From Fluviicola sp. (GTDB lineage Bacteria; Bacteroidota; Bacteroidia; Flavobacteriales_D; Crocinitomicaceae), in NCBI RefSeq assembly GCF_039596395.1, contig NZ_JBCNJT010000002.1:558001-622000 (forward strand): a DNA stretch of 64,000 nt. The letters are read 5' to 3'. Positions 38,056-48,201 of the stretch are shown here, piece after piece. Position numbers and translations under genes: made by a program. Each line of letters starts with the position of its first letter. Position 1 is the stretch's first letter. Under the pieces are notes generated by a model. The model was not told the DNA's origin. It saw nothing but the letters and a program-made list of their open reading frames with translations, and made no database searches.

Positions 38056-39494
38056 AAAACAGTGAACAGAACCAATTGGACCAACTCCTCAAAGACAAAT
38101 TGTCTGAGGGAACGGCACAAGTTCCGGGTTTCGTTTGGGACCGGATCGAGGAAGAATTGTTCCCCGAAAAGAAACGTCGCGGCTTTTTCTGGTGGCTCTT
38201 CGGCGGATGCTGCATCCTGCTGATAACTGCTTTTATCGTGATCGCTGTTTCCGGCCAGGGAGTGCATTCTCAGGATAATTCGTCGCTGAATAGCAACTTC
38301 AATGCCCATAACTACCGGGAGCAAGACGGTAAAAAACAGGTGTTGAATGATCACCGGAAAGCAGGCAATATCGTTTCGGATATCCCCAAAACAACTGGTA
38401 GTTCAGGTTCCGATAGTTATCTCGATCGGGGATTCCCGAACCAGGGAACAAAACCGGGCAAATCACGTGCTTATACAACCGTCCGCTCCAATCAAAATAG
38501 CCGGCAGAAACCTGCCACTTATTTTAAACAGGGAAAACCAGGAAGCTCAAGCTCTCAAACCATGCATAATTCCAATTCGGTTGGAAATAATTTTACGAAT
38601 TTGCTTACAGCTAAAAAGGTAAATACCGGGAAGGAAGTCGTTGAATTATCCACCCAGCAAACCGTTACTTTCAAGGATACGAATACAATCACTCGATCAG
38701 CAACGGAAAATAAGGCAAAAACACATATCGATTCCTCGGAATACAACGAATTGAGCTACCTGGAAATTCTTGCCTTAGCCGAAAAAGACTTTGCTGAAAA
38801 GCAACCCACTGCGACAGAAAACAAACGGCATTCAATCTTCTCACTGGGAATCTCCGGCGGACCATCACTCTATCATTCGGCGGTTTTCAAAGATTACTTC
38901 ACTTCCGGGCAATTGAGCAAGCGCACCTTCGCTTCTTCCGGCTTTGAGTTAGGTCTGCAGGCCCGCTTCAAAGTGGGCGACCGCTTCAAAATCTATGCAG
39001 GATTGGTATTCAACCAAAAACAGACACAATTCACCTACAACCTGGCCATCACGCAAGCCGATTACTTCACCTATGTGGTAAATAACGAAAAAGTTCCGCT
39101 GCAAAACATCCGCGACGACGGTGCGAACAGCTGTTTCCTGGCAAAAGATGTAACGGCCCGGTACCAAATGCAATCCGTTTTACTCTCTGTAGGGACCAGT
39201 TTCGAGTTCCTGAGAATCGGGAAGTTTTCTGCAGCAGCCGATCTGCGCTTATCCGGCAATTTATTCGCATCCTTAAAGCTGAAAGAAATACAGGTCGTGG
39301 ATATCGCACAACCTCAGTCGGAGAGCTTCAGCTACCTGCAGCCGGGCGCGGGGCTTTCCCTGAATTACAACCTGAACAAACACATTTCTCTGGGAGTTAC
39401 ACCGCTCTTCAGCAAGCAATTCTATTTGAAAACATCCTTTTCACGCAAACTGGATGAGTTGGTTATTCCGCTCACCGTTTCATTCAAATTCTGA
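38052..39494 (+). CDS. Membrane-anchored protein with C-terminal outer-membrane-barrel-like domain; candidate anti-sigma factor
   Basis: A 480-residue protein. Residues 1-40 are cytoplasmic and charged (QLDQLLKDKLSEG, PGFVWDRIEEELF). One transmembrane helix follows (FFWWLFGGCCILLITAFIVI, about 44-64), then a Ser/Asn/Gln-rich linker of about 190 residues. The last 210 residues are strands typical of small Bacteroidota barrels (FSLGISGGPSLYHSAVF, FELGLQARFKVGDRFKIYAG, ending LVIPLTVSFKF). The overlap with the sigma gene and the topology suggest that the N-terminus binds the sigma factor. A barrel on the same chain could sense the outer membrane. This architecture recurs next to ECF genes in the phylum; its mechanism is inferred. 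Confidence 0.75.
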   Translation: MKNSEQNQLDQLLKDKLSEGTAQVPGFVWDRIEEELFPEKKRRGFFWWLFGGCCILLITAFIVIAVSGQGVHSQDNSSLNSNFNAHNYREQDGKKQVLNDHRKAGNIVSDIPKTTGSSGSDSYLDRGFPNQGTKPGKSRAYTTVRSNQNSRQKPATYFKQGKPGSSSSQTMHNSNSVGNNFTNLLTAKKVNTGKEVVELSTQQTVTFKDTNTITRSATENKAKTHIDSSEYNELSYLEILALAEKDFAEKQPTATENKRHSIFSLGISGGPSLYHSAVFKDYFTSGQLSKRTFASSGFELGLQARFKVGDRFKIYAGLVFNQKQTQFTYNLAITQADYFTYVVNNEKVPLQNIRDDGANSCFLAKDVTARYQMQSVLLSVGTSFEFLRIGKFSAAADLRLSGNLFASLKLKEIQVVDIAQPQSESFSYLQPGAGLSLNYNLNKHISLGVTPLFSKQFYLKTSFSRKLDELVIPLTVSFKF

Positions 39495-39562
39495 TAAACC
39501 CCTTCTTTGAGTACAAAAAATCTCGTTAGTACTTGTTAGGTCAGTACTTAAAGAAGATCATC

Positions 39563-39600
39563 AAAGAGTGTTCGCCACCCGGCGGATACTCTTTTTTGTT
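39563..39600 (+). terminator. Terminator of the sigma/anti-sigma operon
   Basis: A 14-bp stem AAAGAGTGTTCGCC (39563-39576) and GGCGGATACTCTTT (39581-39594, two G-T pairs), followed by a T-rich run. Confidence 0.85.
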
Positions 39601-39727
39601 TTTTCAACCCGTTTCATGCTCCCTTTTCGGCATTTGGTGAACGCTATTTTCCGTTTGATACCATTGCTCCGGCCGGCACATGGAATTTATCCTACTTTAG
39701 TTTCAAACTTAAATTGAGACACTATTC

Positions 39728-41176
39728 ATGAAAAAGAACACGTTAACCCTAAGTTTGGGCGCGCTGGCTATAATTGGTGTGGCCGTCCTATCCAACTGCA
39801 CTTCCGGGCCGGAAGAAAAAGTGGAGACCGGCTATACTACCAGCAACTCACCCGATTCCCTTTGTTTGGTCAATCCAAGCTGGTTCCCCCACAGTCAGAC
39901 ACCAGCCCCCGAAGAAGGTGCAGGAAGTCCCTTCGATACTTCGAGCACCACCAATCAGATTTTTCACCAATGGTCGTGGAACAAATTCCTGTGGCTCACC
40001 AAACCAGATGCCGGCGGAAATCCCTTATTCCTGAACCAGAGCAAGGTCAAACAAGTTACCTCCAATATGGCTTCAGTTTCTGTTCCGACCGGTGCTTTGG
40101 TCGTACTTCAGGACACCGCGCAGGCAGGATCTGAAAGCGCAGTTTTGCAGACCAACCCGGATTACAATGGCGGAAACGGCGCAATGGTCTATTATTCCAT
40201 TCACATGAACCCGACCATGCATATGGCCGCACTGGGCTTCGCACAACAATTGAAGAATGGTACTTTGCCGCTTAACAACACAGCCGCCTTCCCGGTTGGA
40301 TCGTTCGAGCTCAAAGTAGCCTGGGTTCCGGTTTCAGCAATTCCGGCTTCCAAACAAGCGGAATATTACACCACCACCGCATCGCTTTCCACCAATAACG
40401 GGGTTTCCTTCACCAACACCGAAGTTGCTCTGATCGGAATGCACGTAGTGGGCGTGGTACAAAATCACCCTGAATTTATCTGGGCAACTTTCGAGCACGA
40501 CGACCTCGCACCGGATTACGATTGGGACGCCAATTCTGCCAGTTCAGCTTCCGACCAGTTATTGTTTAAAAATGGAACAACAACCGGGATCAACGGGATC
40601 CTGTATAACTCTGCAACGAGATTGGGACAAACACCTCATCAGGTATTTGACCTGTTCCAATATGGAATTCCACGCAACCCCGACGGGACATTTATGGTCA
40701 CATCACAACAGGAACCTGCAGATTTCCAAAACGTCGACGGCATCAACCAATGCGTGAAGTCGCAGTTGAATGACGTGTGGGCGAATTACTTCTACAACGG
40801 GTCCATTTGGCTGAATACCGATGGAAAAACTCCGCTGCAGCAGGCACAGCTTCTGGACAGTTTGGGATACAACCTCACCAATGCCACACCGGGAAGCTTC
40901 GCCCGCGGTAGTTTGAATTGTGCAAACGTCACCATGGAAACATTTACACAAACCTTCGAGCCGAGTATAGATTCCATCAACGTAGGGAACCTTGCAAACT
41001 GTTTCTCGTGTCACAGTGCTGTGAAGTTCAAAACAAGCGGACAAATGAAATCCCCGCTGTACCTGAGCCATATCTTCCAGGATTACCTGCTTAACAAACA
41101 AGGCAACACCCTGAAACAAGTAGAACAAATCAAGTCTGCCGAAGAAAAACAGGTCAAACTAATAATGCGCCAATAA
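39728..41176 (+). CDS. Lipoprotein with a C-terminal CXXCH (c-type heme-like) motif
   Basis: A 482-residue protein with a lipoprotein signal (GVAVLSNC, Cys24). The middle part has the conserved stretch ALIGMHVVGVVQNHPEFIWATFEHDD, which I associate with a family of secreted proteins that carry a single heme-binding site. NCFSCHSAVKF near residue 424 supplies the CXXCH motif. The rest is soluble, with long Ser/Thr/Asn loops. It may be a periplasmic mono-heme protein matured by the cytochrome c system, but the fold of the large N-terminal domain is unknown to me. It is monocistronic, with a terminator at 41200. Confidence 0.75.
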   Translation: MKKNTLTLSLGALAIIGVAVLSNCTSGPEEKVETGYTTSNSPDSLCLVNPSWFPHSQTPAPEEGAGSPFDTSSTTNQIFHQWSWNKFLWLTKPDAGGNPLFLNQSKVKQVTSNMASVSVPTGALVVLQDTAQAGSESAVLQTNPDYNGGNGAMVYYSIHMNPTMHMAALGFAQQLKNGTLPLNNTAAFPVGSFELKVAWVPVSAIPASKQAEYYTTTASLSTNNGVSFTNTEVALIGMHVVGVVQNHPEFIWATFEHDDLAPDYDWDANSASSASDQLLFKNGTTTGINGILYNSATRLGQTPHQVFDLFQYGIPRNPDGTFMVTSQQEPADFQNVDGINQCVKSQLNDVWANYFYNGSIWLNTDGKTPLQQAQLLDSLGYNLTNATPGSFARGSLNCANVTMETFTQTFEPSIDSINVGNLANCFSCHSAVKFKTSGQMKSPLYLSHIFQDYLLNKQGNTLKQVEQIKSAEEKQVKLIMRQ

Positions 41177-41199
41177 ATAAACCCATTATCACTAAAAGA

Positions 41200-41225
41200 A
41201 ACGGTTGTCTGAATAGACAACCGTT
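41200..41225 (+). terminator. Terminator of the CXXCH lipoprotein gene
   Basis: A perfect 11-bp stem AACGGTTGTCT (41200-41210) and AGACAACCGTT (41215-41225) with loop GAAT, 23 bases after the stop. A short T-containing tail follows. Confidence 0.8.
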
Positions 41226-41368
41226 CTTATATGTAGTACATAAAACTATGTGACCTATGATCCTATGTGGTCAAAAACCCCGAGAGCAGAGCGAAACTAC
41301 CAATCACCCCGCTGAAAAACCAATAACCTCAATCTCTTCGCGCTCTTCACGCCCTTGTGCTTAAACCA

Positions 41369-42871
41369 TCACTTCACAATCCCATTCCCGGGCGCCACCT
41401 TCTTAAAATTCAGGTTCTGCACACTCGAAGTATTTTTCACCTTCTCAAATCGGAAAACCTCATTACTCACCACACGCTGAATACAGATATCGATCATCGT
41501 AGTGGAATTAGGCTGCAATGCTTTGTCGAACAACTCCTTCGAAGCATGGATCTCACAAGGCAGGTAGCGGATAAATCCGTCATCCGGTCGTGGACGAATA
41601 ATCAATCCCAGTTCATTGATTCCCTTCAGTTCATCCAGCTTACAACCGTTCACAGTCATCGCTTTTCTCCCGTTAAGCACATCATAATTGAAGAAATAAG
41701 TAACCGTCGATTTATTCACCTGGTTGCATTGCCTGTCGGCGAAGAAACCCGTTGGCAAGCCATTCGGATCGTGGTTGGCACCCGTAAGGATCAGGTCAAA
41801 ATCAGTCACCGGGTATCCCTCAGAATCCGTCAACCGGAATAAGATCATGGAATAACGGTCATGGATGTAGTATTTCTTCCCGAAAAGCCCTTTATCCTGC
41901 TCAACCAATCCTTTTTCCTGCACAGCTACCGTTTCTTTGGCAAAATCGGCTGTTACTTTTTGGTAATCCGCCTCGTTTGTCACCCCGATACAACGGAAAA
42001 TCGCATTCACGACTTCCGTTCCTTTAGCATCCTTCGGATCTTTCAGCGGACTGCGCATAATTCCCATTTCTGCTCCCGAGTGGGATTTGTAGGTCATCAC
42101 CCGGAAAGGAGTTGACGGAGCTTCTGCAAATTCGGAAATCTGAAGCTGGTTTGCCTGCCATTTTCCTCCTGCCAATTCAGGAGTTTGCTGCGTCAATTTA
42201 ACGTAACGGCTGTTTTGGTTCGCCGCTGCAACACGCACTACCCCGTCACTTCCAAGTTCTCCCGTATACGAATTCAAATGGTCATACAACTTGCGGTCGA
42301 TGTCCTGCCCGATTAAAGAGAAAGGAAAAATTCCGTTCGGCCCGATGTATTTCTGTCCGTTCTGTGTCCACTCCTTATTCAGTTTCCAGGCATCAGTACT
42401 TCCCAATTCCAGCCAATTCAACACGCGTTGTCCGGGTTCTACACCGTCAAACCACGATTTGATGCGGCTCAGGCGGCTTTTACCCAATTGGGCCAACGCA
42501 GAACCGAAATTTGCCGGGGCAAGCATTACCAAATGGCTCATCGGACAAATCTTATTCTGATCTTTATAGTAATTGCTCCACCAGGTGCGCACAACAGGTC
42601 CGCCGGTAGAATGCGTAATGCACGCAAAACGTTCCCCTTTCGCCAGGGTCGGCATTAATTGTTCCTGCACGGCTTGTTCCATGGCGCGGGAAATGTCTTC
42701 CAAACGCACTTCGTCATTGAAGCTGATGTAACGTCCCAGGAAAATGTGTTCGATTTTGAGTTCATAGCCGTAAGTGCCGGCTTCCTGCGCCAATCGCAGG
42801 GGCATTTCTCCGTAAGTATCGATGTTTGTGACACTGTATCCGTGAACGAAGGCAAGGGTTAATTTTTTCAT
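41369..42871 (-). CDS. Alpha/beta-hydrolase, lipase-like
   Basis: A protein of 500 residues from the ATG at 42871 (MKKLTLAFVHGYSVTNIDTYG, with the HGY oxyanion-hole strand). The 18-codon extension to 42925 abuts a -7 element and is unlikely. The nucleophile elbow appears as CITHSTGGPVVRTWW (Ser near residue 90, in the GxSxG-like HSTGG). A second domain of about 200 residues follows. No signal peptide is present, so it is cytoplasmic or exported by another route. The overall design (N-terminal hydrolase plus a long C-terminal part) resembles phospholipase effectors, but no toxin-system gene adjoins. Substrate unknown. Confidence 0.8.
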   Translation of the reverse strand: MKKLTLAFVHGYSVTNIDTYGEMPLRLAQEAGTYGYELKIEHIFLGRYISFNDEVRLEDISRAMEQAVQEQLMPTLAKGERFACITHSTGGPVVRTWWSNYYKDQNKICPMSHLVMLAPANFGSALAQLGKSRLSRIKSWFDGVEPGQRVLNWLELGSTDAWKLNKEWTQNGQKYIGPNGIFPFSLIGQDIDRKLYDHLNSYTGELGSDGVVRVAAANQNSRYVKLTQQTPELAGGKWQANQLQISEFAEAPSTPFRVMTYKSHSGAEMGIMRSPLKDPKDAKGTEVVNAIFRCIGVTNEADYQKVTADFAKETVAVQEKGLVEQDKGLFGKKYYIHDRYSMILFRLTDSEGYPVTDFDLILTGANHDPNGLPTGFFADRQCNQVNKSTVTYFFNYDVLNGRKAMTVNGCKLDELKGINELGLIIRPRPDDGFIRYLPCEIHASKELFDKALQPNSTTMIDICIQRVVSNEVFRFEKVKNTSSVQNLNFKKVAPGNGIVK

Positions 42872-42927
42872 TGTGAATAGCTTAAGATGTGGATTGAAAA
42901 TTAGCAGTTTTTTTGATTTTGACAATA

Positions 42928-42935
42928 CAAAAGTA
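42928..42935 (-). promoter_or_regulatory. -7 element of the hydrolase gene
   Basis: The complement of CAAAAGTA reads TACTTTTG, matching TAnnTTTG. It lies 57 bases before the ATG at 42871 and 3 bases before the alternative ATG at 42925. Confidence 0.5.
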
Positions 42936-43011
42936 ACGTTGGAGGTCGTAATCTATTTATGTGAAGCACTGAAAATTTGTATAGTTCAATCAAGTTTCGT
43001 AACTTCTTAGT

Positions 43012-43128
43012 ATGGAATATCTATTGAAATATATTTTTAATCCTGAATTTCGGAAAAAGATGAAACGCGTTATTAAGCGGCGGGCACTTGCACTCATTTT
43101 ATCTCTATTAGGAGTAGCAACCAGATAA
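43012..43128 (+). CDS. Possible 38-residue small membrane-active protein
   Basis: ATG at 43012 to TAA at 43126-43128. The product begins MEYLLKYIFNPEFRKKMKRV, then a strongly basic patch (KRRA) and a hydrophobic stretch LALILSLLGVA. It stands alone in a 324-base gap and is followed by a hairpin terminator that would serve this strand as well as the convergent gene. There is no clear ribosome binding site or -7 element. It could be a chance ORF. Confidence 0.35.
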   Translation: MEYLLKYIFNPEFRKKMKRVIKRRALALILSLLGVATR

Positions 43129-43144
43129 TGCCCGATTTGAATGA

Positions 43145-43174
43145 AAAAGGTTGTACCATCGTGTACAACCTTTT
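43145..43174. terminator. Bidirectional terminator
   Basis: A perfect 12-bp stem AAAAGGTTGTAC (43145-43156) and GTACAACCTTTT (43163-43174) with a 6-base loop. It lies 21 bases after the stop of the YciI-like gene on the minus strand and 16 after the small ORF on the plus strand. Confidence 0.85.
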
Positions 43175-43195
43175 CTGTTTCAAGTCTGTGAATTC

Positions 43196-43489
43196 CTATT
43201 GTTTAAAAACAGCTCTCATAGGATGATATTCATACTGATTCAAGCCATTTGCCGGGTCATCAGCAATCAATTGTTTCAGTTGTGCCTCGTCATCAACCGA
43301 AACAACTCCTGCTCCATAACCACCAGCCGGGTCCATCACCGGTCCGAAAACGATTGCGATGCCTTTTTCCAATAATTCCATCCAATAAGCCACGTGCTTT
43401 TGCATAATATCCTTTTCCGCTTCCGTCATATCCATAATAAAGCTCGGACGAGGCGGGTTGAGTTTCAAAAAATACTGTTGTTTGTCCAT
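43196..43489 (-). CDS. YciI-like protein
   Basis: A 97-residue single-domain protein of the YciI (ferredoxin-like, dimeric) family: PPRPSFIMDMTEAEKDIMQKHVAYWMELLEKG with the conserved His and Trp, then AIVFGPVMDPAGGYGAGVVSV and EAQLKQLIADDPANGL. Family members are small barrel dimers with a putative His-Asp catalytic pair and unknown substrates. A -7 element (CAAAGCTA complement, 43511-43518) lies 22 bases upstream, and the terminator at 43145-43174 follows. Confidence 0.9.
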   Translation of the reverse strand: MDKQQYFLKLNPPRPSFIMDMTEAEKDIMQKHVAYWMELLEKGIAIVFGPVMDPAGGYGAGVVSVDDEAQLKQLIADDPANGLNQYEYHPMRAVFKQ

Positions 43490-43510
43490 ACGATCAATTT
43501 GTTGTACGGT

Positions 43511-43518
43511 ACAAAGCT
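43511..43518 (-). promoter_or_regulatory. -7 element of the YciI-like gene
   Basis: The complement reads TAGCTTTG, matching TAnnTTTG, 22 bases before the ATG at 43489. Confidence 0.55.
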
Positions 43519-43569
43519 AAAAGGTTTATGCAATTTCCGGTTGATCTTCAAAACCCGGTTATAAAAAAA

Positions 43570-43592
43570 GGCTATTCACCAAGTGAATAACC
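43570..43592 (-). terminator. Terminator of the 161-residue secreted-protein gene
   Basis: GGCTATTCAC (43570-43579) pairs with GTGAATAACC (43583-43592) with one mismatch. On the minus strand a T-run follows (complement of 43562-43569). It lies 29 bases after the stop at 43621. Confidence 0.7.
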
Positions 43593-43620
43593 CTTTCTAT
43601 CTATCTGAAATTTCTATTGC

Positions 43621-44106
43621 TTACAAAGGCTGAATTGTTTCCACCGCTTCACACATCGGAGTTACCTGCTCAAGTGTCAACGGCGCAACACGCTTGTCGT
43701 AGAAGCGGTAAAGCTGTCCGCCGATCTCCACATACGATTCGAAATGCACCATCTCGCGACCCATCATCTTTTCCTGGAAGATGACAGAATGTGCTTTTGT
43801 CGAAATCAACTTTTTATCCGGGTTGGAAGCAATCTCCGCTTTCAATTTGTCCAGGGTCATGTCGTAGGCCGATTCCACGGAAATCACGAAATTGCTCCCG
43901 TTGGAAATGTAGTAACTATAAGTCTCTTCCAGGGCTTTCACTCCCGACGGAACGACCATCGTAGCGTTGATCTCAATAGCAGCAAGGCTAATGCGCTCCT
44001 TCCCTGCAGGAACCGCAGTTTTTGAAGTTGTTGTTCCGCTTTGTGCCGAAACGAAGGTGGTGCAACCCAAAGTTGCAACGATTGCTAATACAATGGCTTT
44101 GTTCAT
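43621..44106 (-). CDS. Hypothetical secreted protein
   Basis: A 161-residue protein with a clear signal peptide (MNKAIVLAIVATLGCTTFVSA, cleaved near SAQ). The mature part begins with a Thr/Ser-rich linker and has a compact domain (RISLAAIEINATMVVPSGVK, YSYYISNGSNFVISVESAYD, MGREMVHFESYVEIGGQLYR). Nothing here matches a family I know. It is flanked by its own promoter (44123-44130) and terminator. It ends the host chromosome side just before the tRNA-associated island. Confidence 0.75.
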   Translation of the reverse strand: MNKAIVLAIVATLGCTTFVSAQSGTTTSKTAVPAGKERISLAAIEINATMVVPSGVKALEETYSYYISNGSNFVISVESAYDMTLDKLKAEIASNPDKKLISTKAHSVIFQEKMMGREMVHFESYVEIGGQLYRFYDKRVAPLTLEQVTPMCEAVETIQPL

Positions 44107-44122
44107 GATTTTGAATTTTGAG

Positions 44123-44130
44123 CAAAGATA
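44123..44130 (-). promoter_or_regulatory. -7 element of the 161-residue secreted-protein gene
   Basis: The complement of CAAAGATA reads TATCTTTG, a perfect match, 17 bases before the ATG at 44106. A TTTG (complement of 44147-44150) lies 16 bases further upstream. Confidence 0.6.
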
Positions 44131-44330
44131 CGGCCCGGAAATGAATCAAATGTTAAGCAGAATGGCGGTTTTCGACTTATTCTAATATCTGTTTTAGTCA
44201 AGAAACGGATCTGTTTAAAACCCAATAGAATAGCGATTCCTGTACCATCAAAAAATTGATATTCGTTTTTCCTCGTTCTGAAGGAAAAGCGTCTTCTACT
44301 AAGAAAAAAAGAAAAGTTTTCCCTAAAAAG

Positions 44331-44361
44331 CTTGCATAACGATAAAAAGTGCGTATCTTTG
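44331..44361 (+). promoter_or_regulatory. Promoter of the initiator tRNA gene
   Basis: CTTG (44331-44334), 19 bases, then TATCTTTG (44354-44361), an exact -7. It drives the tRNA at 44425 with a leader of about 57 bases. Confidence 0.7.
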
Positions 44362-44424
44362 CAGTCCACTAACGGAAACGACTGTTAGCAATTGAAATAG
44401 CAAAAAATCATTTTAAAGATATAT

Positions 44425-46085
<1,661 letters not shown>

Positions 46086-46343
46086 TACTAAGGTGCATAA
46101 GAGCTATTCTACATAACTCCCGCATGGTTTCTAAAAATTGTTGTCTTAATTCGATACTCATGTTCTCAAATCCCGGATACGATTTGAGGCTTTCGGCATT
46201 CATTTTTCCAACACGATTTTTTGTGAAACTCTTGATTTTGGTGAGTTCTTTGCGGATGTTCGCTATTAAATCCGTGACCATATTACGAGATATTTTGGTG
46301 GTGGTGAACCCTTTAGGGGCCAATTAATGCTAATTTTTGTTAA

Positions 46344-46381
46344 AACCTCCGAATAAACCTGTTTTATACAGGTCGAAGGTT
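46344..46381. other. Nested inverted repeat after the excisionase-like gene
   Basis: AACCTCCGA (46344-46352) pairs with TCGAAGGTT (46373-46381, one mismatch), with ACCTGT/ACAGGT (46357-46362 and 46368-46373) nested inside. It could be a terminator or a recombinase/excisionase binding site. Confidence 0.4.
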
Positions 46382-46403
46382 CTTTTAAACGGCTGATCGC
46401 TTG

Positions 46404-46589
46404 TTAATCAATTGCCTGGAGGGCGTCTATTATCTCGTGCTGTTTGTAATAAATCCGTCCTCCCAAGCTGTACGCTTTTAGTAATCCCTCTTTGGTCCAT
46501 TTGCGAAGCGTGGGGGATGTGATCTGTAAAAAGTCTACCGCTTGTTTACAGGTAAGCAATACGACTGTTTTAGATTTCTTTGCTTTCAT
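46404..46589 (-). CDS. Excisionase-like MerR/HTH DNA-binding protein
   Basis: A 61-residue protein from the ATG at 46589 (MKAKKSKTVVLLTCKQAVDF). It is a winged-helix, helix_turn_helix_17 type of DNA binder: LTCKQAVDFLQITSPTLRKW then EGLLKAYSLGGRIYYKQHEI with the strand-turn wing. A 13-codon extension to 46628 would overlap the preceding gene further and is less likely. These proteins commonly act as recombination directionality factors or as promoter regulators in Bacteroidota mobile elements. It lies 20 bases into the 3' end of the 242-residue gene, so the two are translationally coupled. Confidence 0.8.
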   Translation of the reverse strand: MKAKKSKTVVLLTCKQAVDFLQITSPTLRKWTKEGLLKAYSLGGRIYYKQHEIIDALQAID

Positions 46590-47298
46590 TGTCTGTTTGT
46601 TGTTGAATGAATTCACGAACCGGTGCAATCAACTTTGGATTTTGCGCAAGTGTCATGGCAGTTCCCAAAACAGCCTGGAAATCTGCGTTACCAAGTTTCT
46701 TTTGGTACTGTGCAAATACAGCGATCAGTTGCGATGTGTCCAATCCGTTGATGGATTCCGAATCTGGAACTGGTTTCTCGGTTTGTTCCTGGTGATCCTT
46801 TGTGTTTAAAACGCCGTCCAAAAGCGAGGTTTTGCTCAAACTGCTGATCAAACCTGCAACTTGTCCGGAAGTATCCTTTTCTTTCGCTTCAAGAGCATTC
46901 CGCAATTGCTTGATGGTTCTTTTCTGTCTTTTTATTTTACTTCTCAGTTCGGACATTTCCATTCCCTGGGCATAATCCCGTTTGGTTCGTGCGATTAATG
47001 CATCTACTTGTATTTGGGTGTAGCCTCCTTTTTCGGTTTCCGGTTCTCTTAAAACAAAGGCATACTTATCTGCCACACGGGACGAACCTTTGTAGATCCA
47101 AATACTCAATTCTTGTGTCCATTCTCCCAAACACGCTTCATAGCTGTAAAACACATCCGTATTATTGGTTCGGGGTATTACGGTCAGGCGATCCAGGCGA
47201 ATTTCGTAATCTCTGCTGTTTCCTTGTTTCTGTAAAAAGCACAACTGCTCGTAAAGGCGTTGAATGATTTCGGTGTTGTAAGGCTGTCTGCTTTCCAT
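46570..47298 (-). CDS. Hypothetical element protein with coiled coil
   Basis: A 242-residue protein. A compact first half (YNTEIIQRLYEQLCFLQKQG, YEIRLDRLTVIPRTNNTD, YIFVLREPETEK-like strands) is followed by a Lys/Arg/Gln-rich coiled coil (MSELRSKIKRQKRTIKQLRN) near residues 115-140 and an acidic tail. No enzyme motif, signal or membrane segment is present. It follows the 257-residue gene by 11 bases. It may be a DNA-processing or maintenance protein of the element; I do not recognise the family. Confidence 0.7.
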   Translation of the reverse strand: MESRQPYNTEIIQRLYEQLCFLQKQGNSRDYEIRLDRLTVIPRTNNTDVFYSYEACLGEWTQELSIWIYKGSSRVADKYAFVLREPETEKGGYTQIQVDALIARTKRDYAQGMEMSELRSKIKRQKRTIKQLRNALEAKEKDTSGQVAGLISSLSKTSLLDGVLNTKDHQEQTEKPVPDSESINGLDTSQLIAVFAQYQKKLGNADFQAVLGTAMTLAQNPKLIAPVREFIQQQTDNESKEI

Positions 47299-47309
47299 GA
47301 TTCAAACGA

Positions 47310-48083
47310 TTATAAAAGAGACGTGTCAGGCAGTTCATCCTCCCACGGATTCCGGTCCGGTTGATCGGAGAAAAACGCCCGTTCTTTAGGTATTGATTCC
47401 AAGTTATCCTGAATCGGTTCGTTCCAGGCTTCGGAGTAAGACGATTTGTTTTTCCTTGCATTATTCAATGGAGTAGAATCGAATTCCGAAGCTTCCTGAT
47501 CTGAGTCCGATTCATCTTCACCCCAATCCATCCCCTCAACGCTTTCATTTGTTGTCATCTGTTCCGGATTCACTTCAGCAATCTTGTTGCTAGTAGATTG
47601 CTCTTCTTCCTGGTAATGCTTTAGCAATGTGGCATACAACCAACCGTCCTTCACGTCTTTCAATCTGTCCGCAATAGTCATTTCAGGGTTCTTGCGGTAC
47701 TCTTTGGATTTAGCTACGCTATGTGCAAGTGTACTTGCCCCAACTACACGCAAAAGTCCGGATTCGTCGCCGATGTAATGTCCTGCTCCCATCAATGCAA
47801 TAGCAGCAGCCGGAGCAATTTTCCCCAATGAAGCGCTTAATGCAGTTCCCAAACCAACACCGGCAATATCGGCAACCAGCTTCAACAAGGTATTTTGGAC
47901 ATTGTTTTTGGTTGGTCGTTCATTGAATCCGGCAAGCAATTGTTTGATGGATGAAGAACCAGGTTCTTTCCGCTTCTCTGCTTTTTTCTTTTTTTTCTTC
48001 TTGTCTTTTTTCGGAATCTCATCCAGGGAGAACTCATCGTCATCCAACAACTCCATCCGTTCTATTCTTCCACTTGTTTTCAT
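47310..48083 (-). CDS. Hypothetical element protein with poly-lysine stretch and hydrophobic core
   Basis: A 257-residue protein. Residues about 23-42 are KKDKKKKKKKAEKRK, a strong basic tract, followed by a hydrophobic Gly/Ala-rich segment (LVADIAGVGLGTALSASLGK and APAAAIALMGAGHYIG, about 66-108) that could be one or two membrane helices. An acidic, low-complexity tail follows (DWGEDESDSDQEASEF). This basic-hydrophobic-acidic layout is unlike any family I can name. It sits between the 242- and 293-residue genes with a -7-like element 50 bases upstream, so it probably starts the transcript that reads into the recombinase region. Confidence 0.65.
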   Translation of the reverse strand: MKTSGRIERMELLDDDEFSLDEIPKKDKKKKKKKAEKRKEPGSSSIKQLLAGFNERPTKNNVQNTLLKLVADIAGVGLGTALSASLGKIAPAAAIALMGAGHYIGDESGLLRVVGASTLAHSVAKSKEYRKNPEMTIADRLKDVKDGWLYATLLKHYQEEEQSTSNKIAEVNPEQMTTNESVEGMDWGEDESDSDQEASEFDSTPLNNARKNKSSYSEAWNEPIQDNLESIPKERAFFSDQPDRNPWEDELPDTSLL

Positions 48084-48132
48084 CGTTTTTCTTTTTGTGT
48101 TATTAATCGGGATTCATCCCTGCTTTCATGCA

Positions 48133-48140
48133 CAAAGTTA
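48133..48140 (-). promoter_or_regulatory. -7 element of the mobile-element operon
   Basis: The complement of CAAAGTTA reads TAACTTTG, matching TAnnTTTG, 50 bases before the ATG at 48083. The -33 element is not clear. Confidence 0.5.
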
Positions 48141-48201
48141 CGATGCCTACAAGCGGTGGGGGCAGATCCGGGTGTACCCAGATTGAAGAATAAAATGAAT
48201 T

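Noticed and set aside
47902..48186. Plus-strand ORF with a poly-Phe stretch
   Set aside because: It is the antisense reading of the poly-lysine codons of the 257-residue protein.
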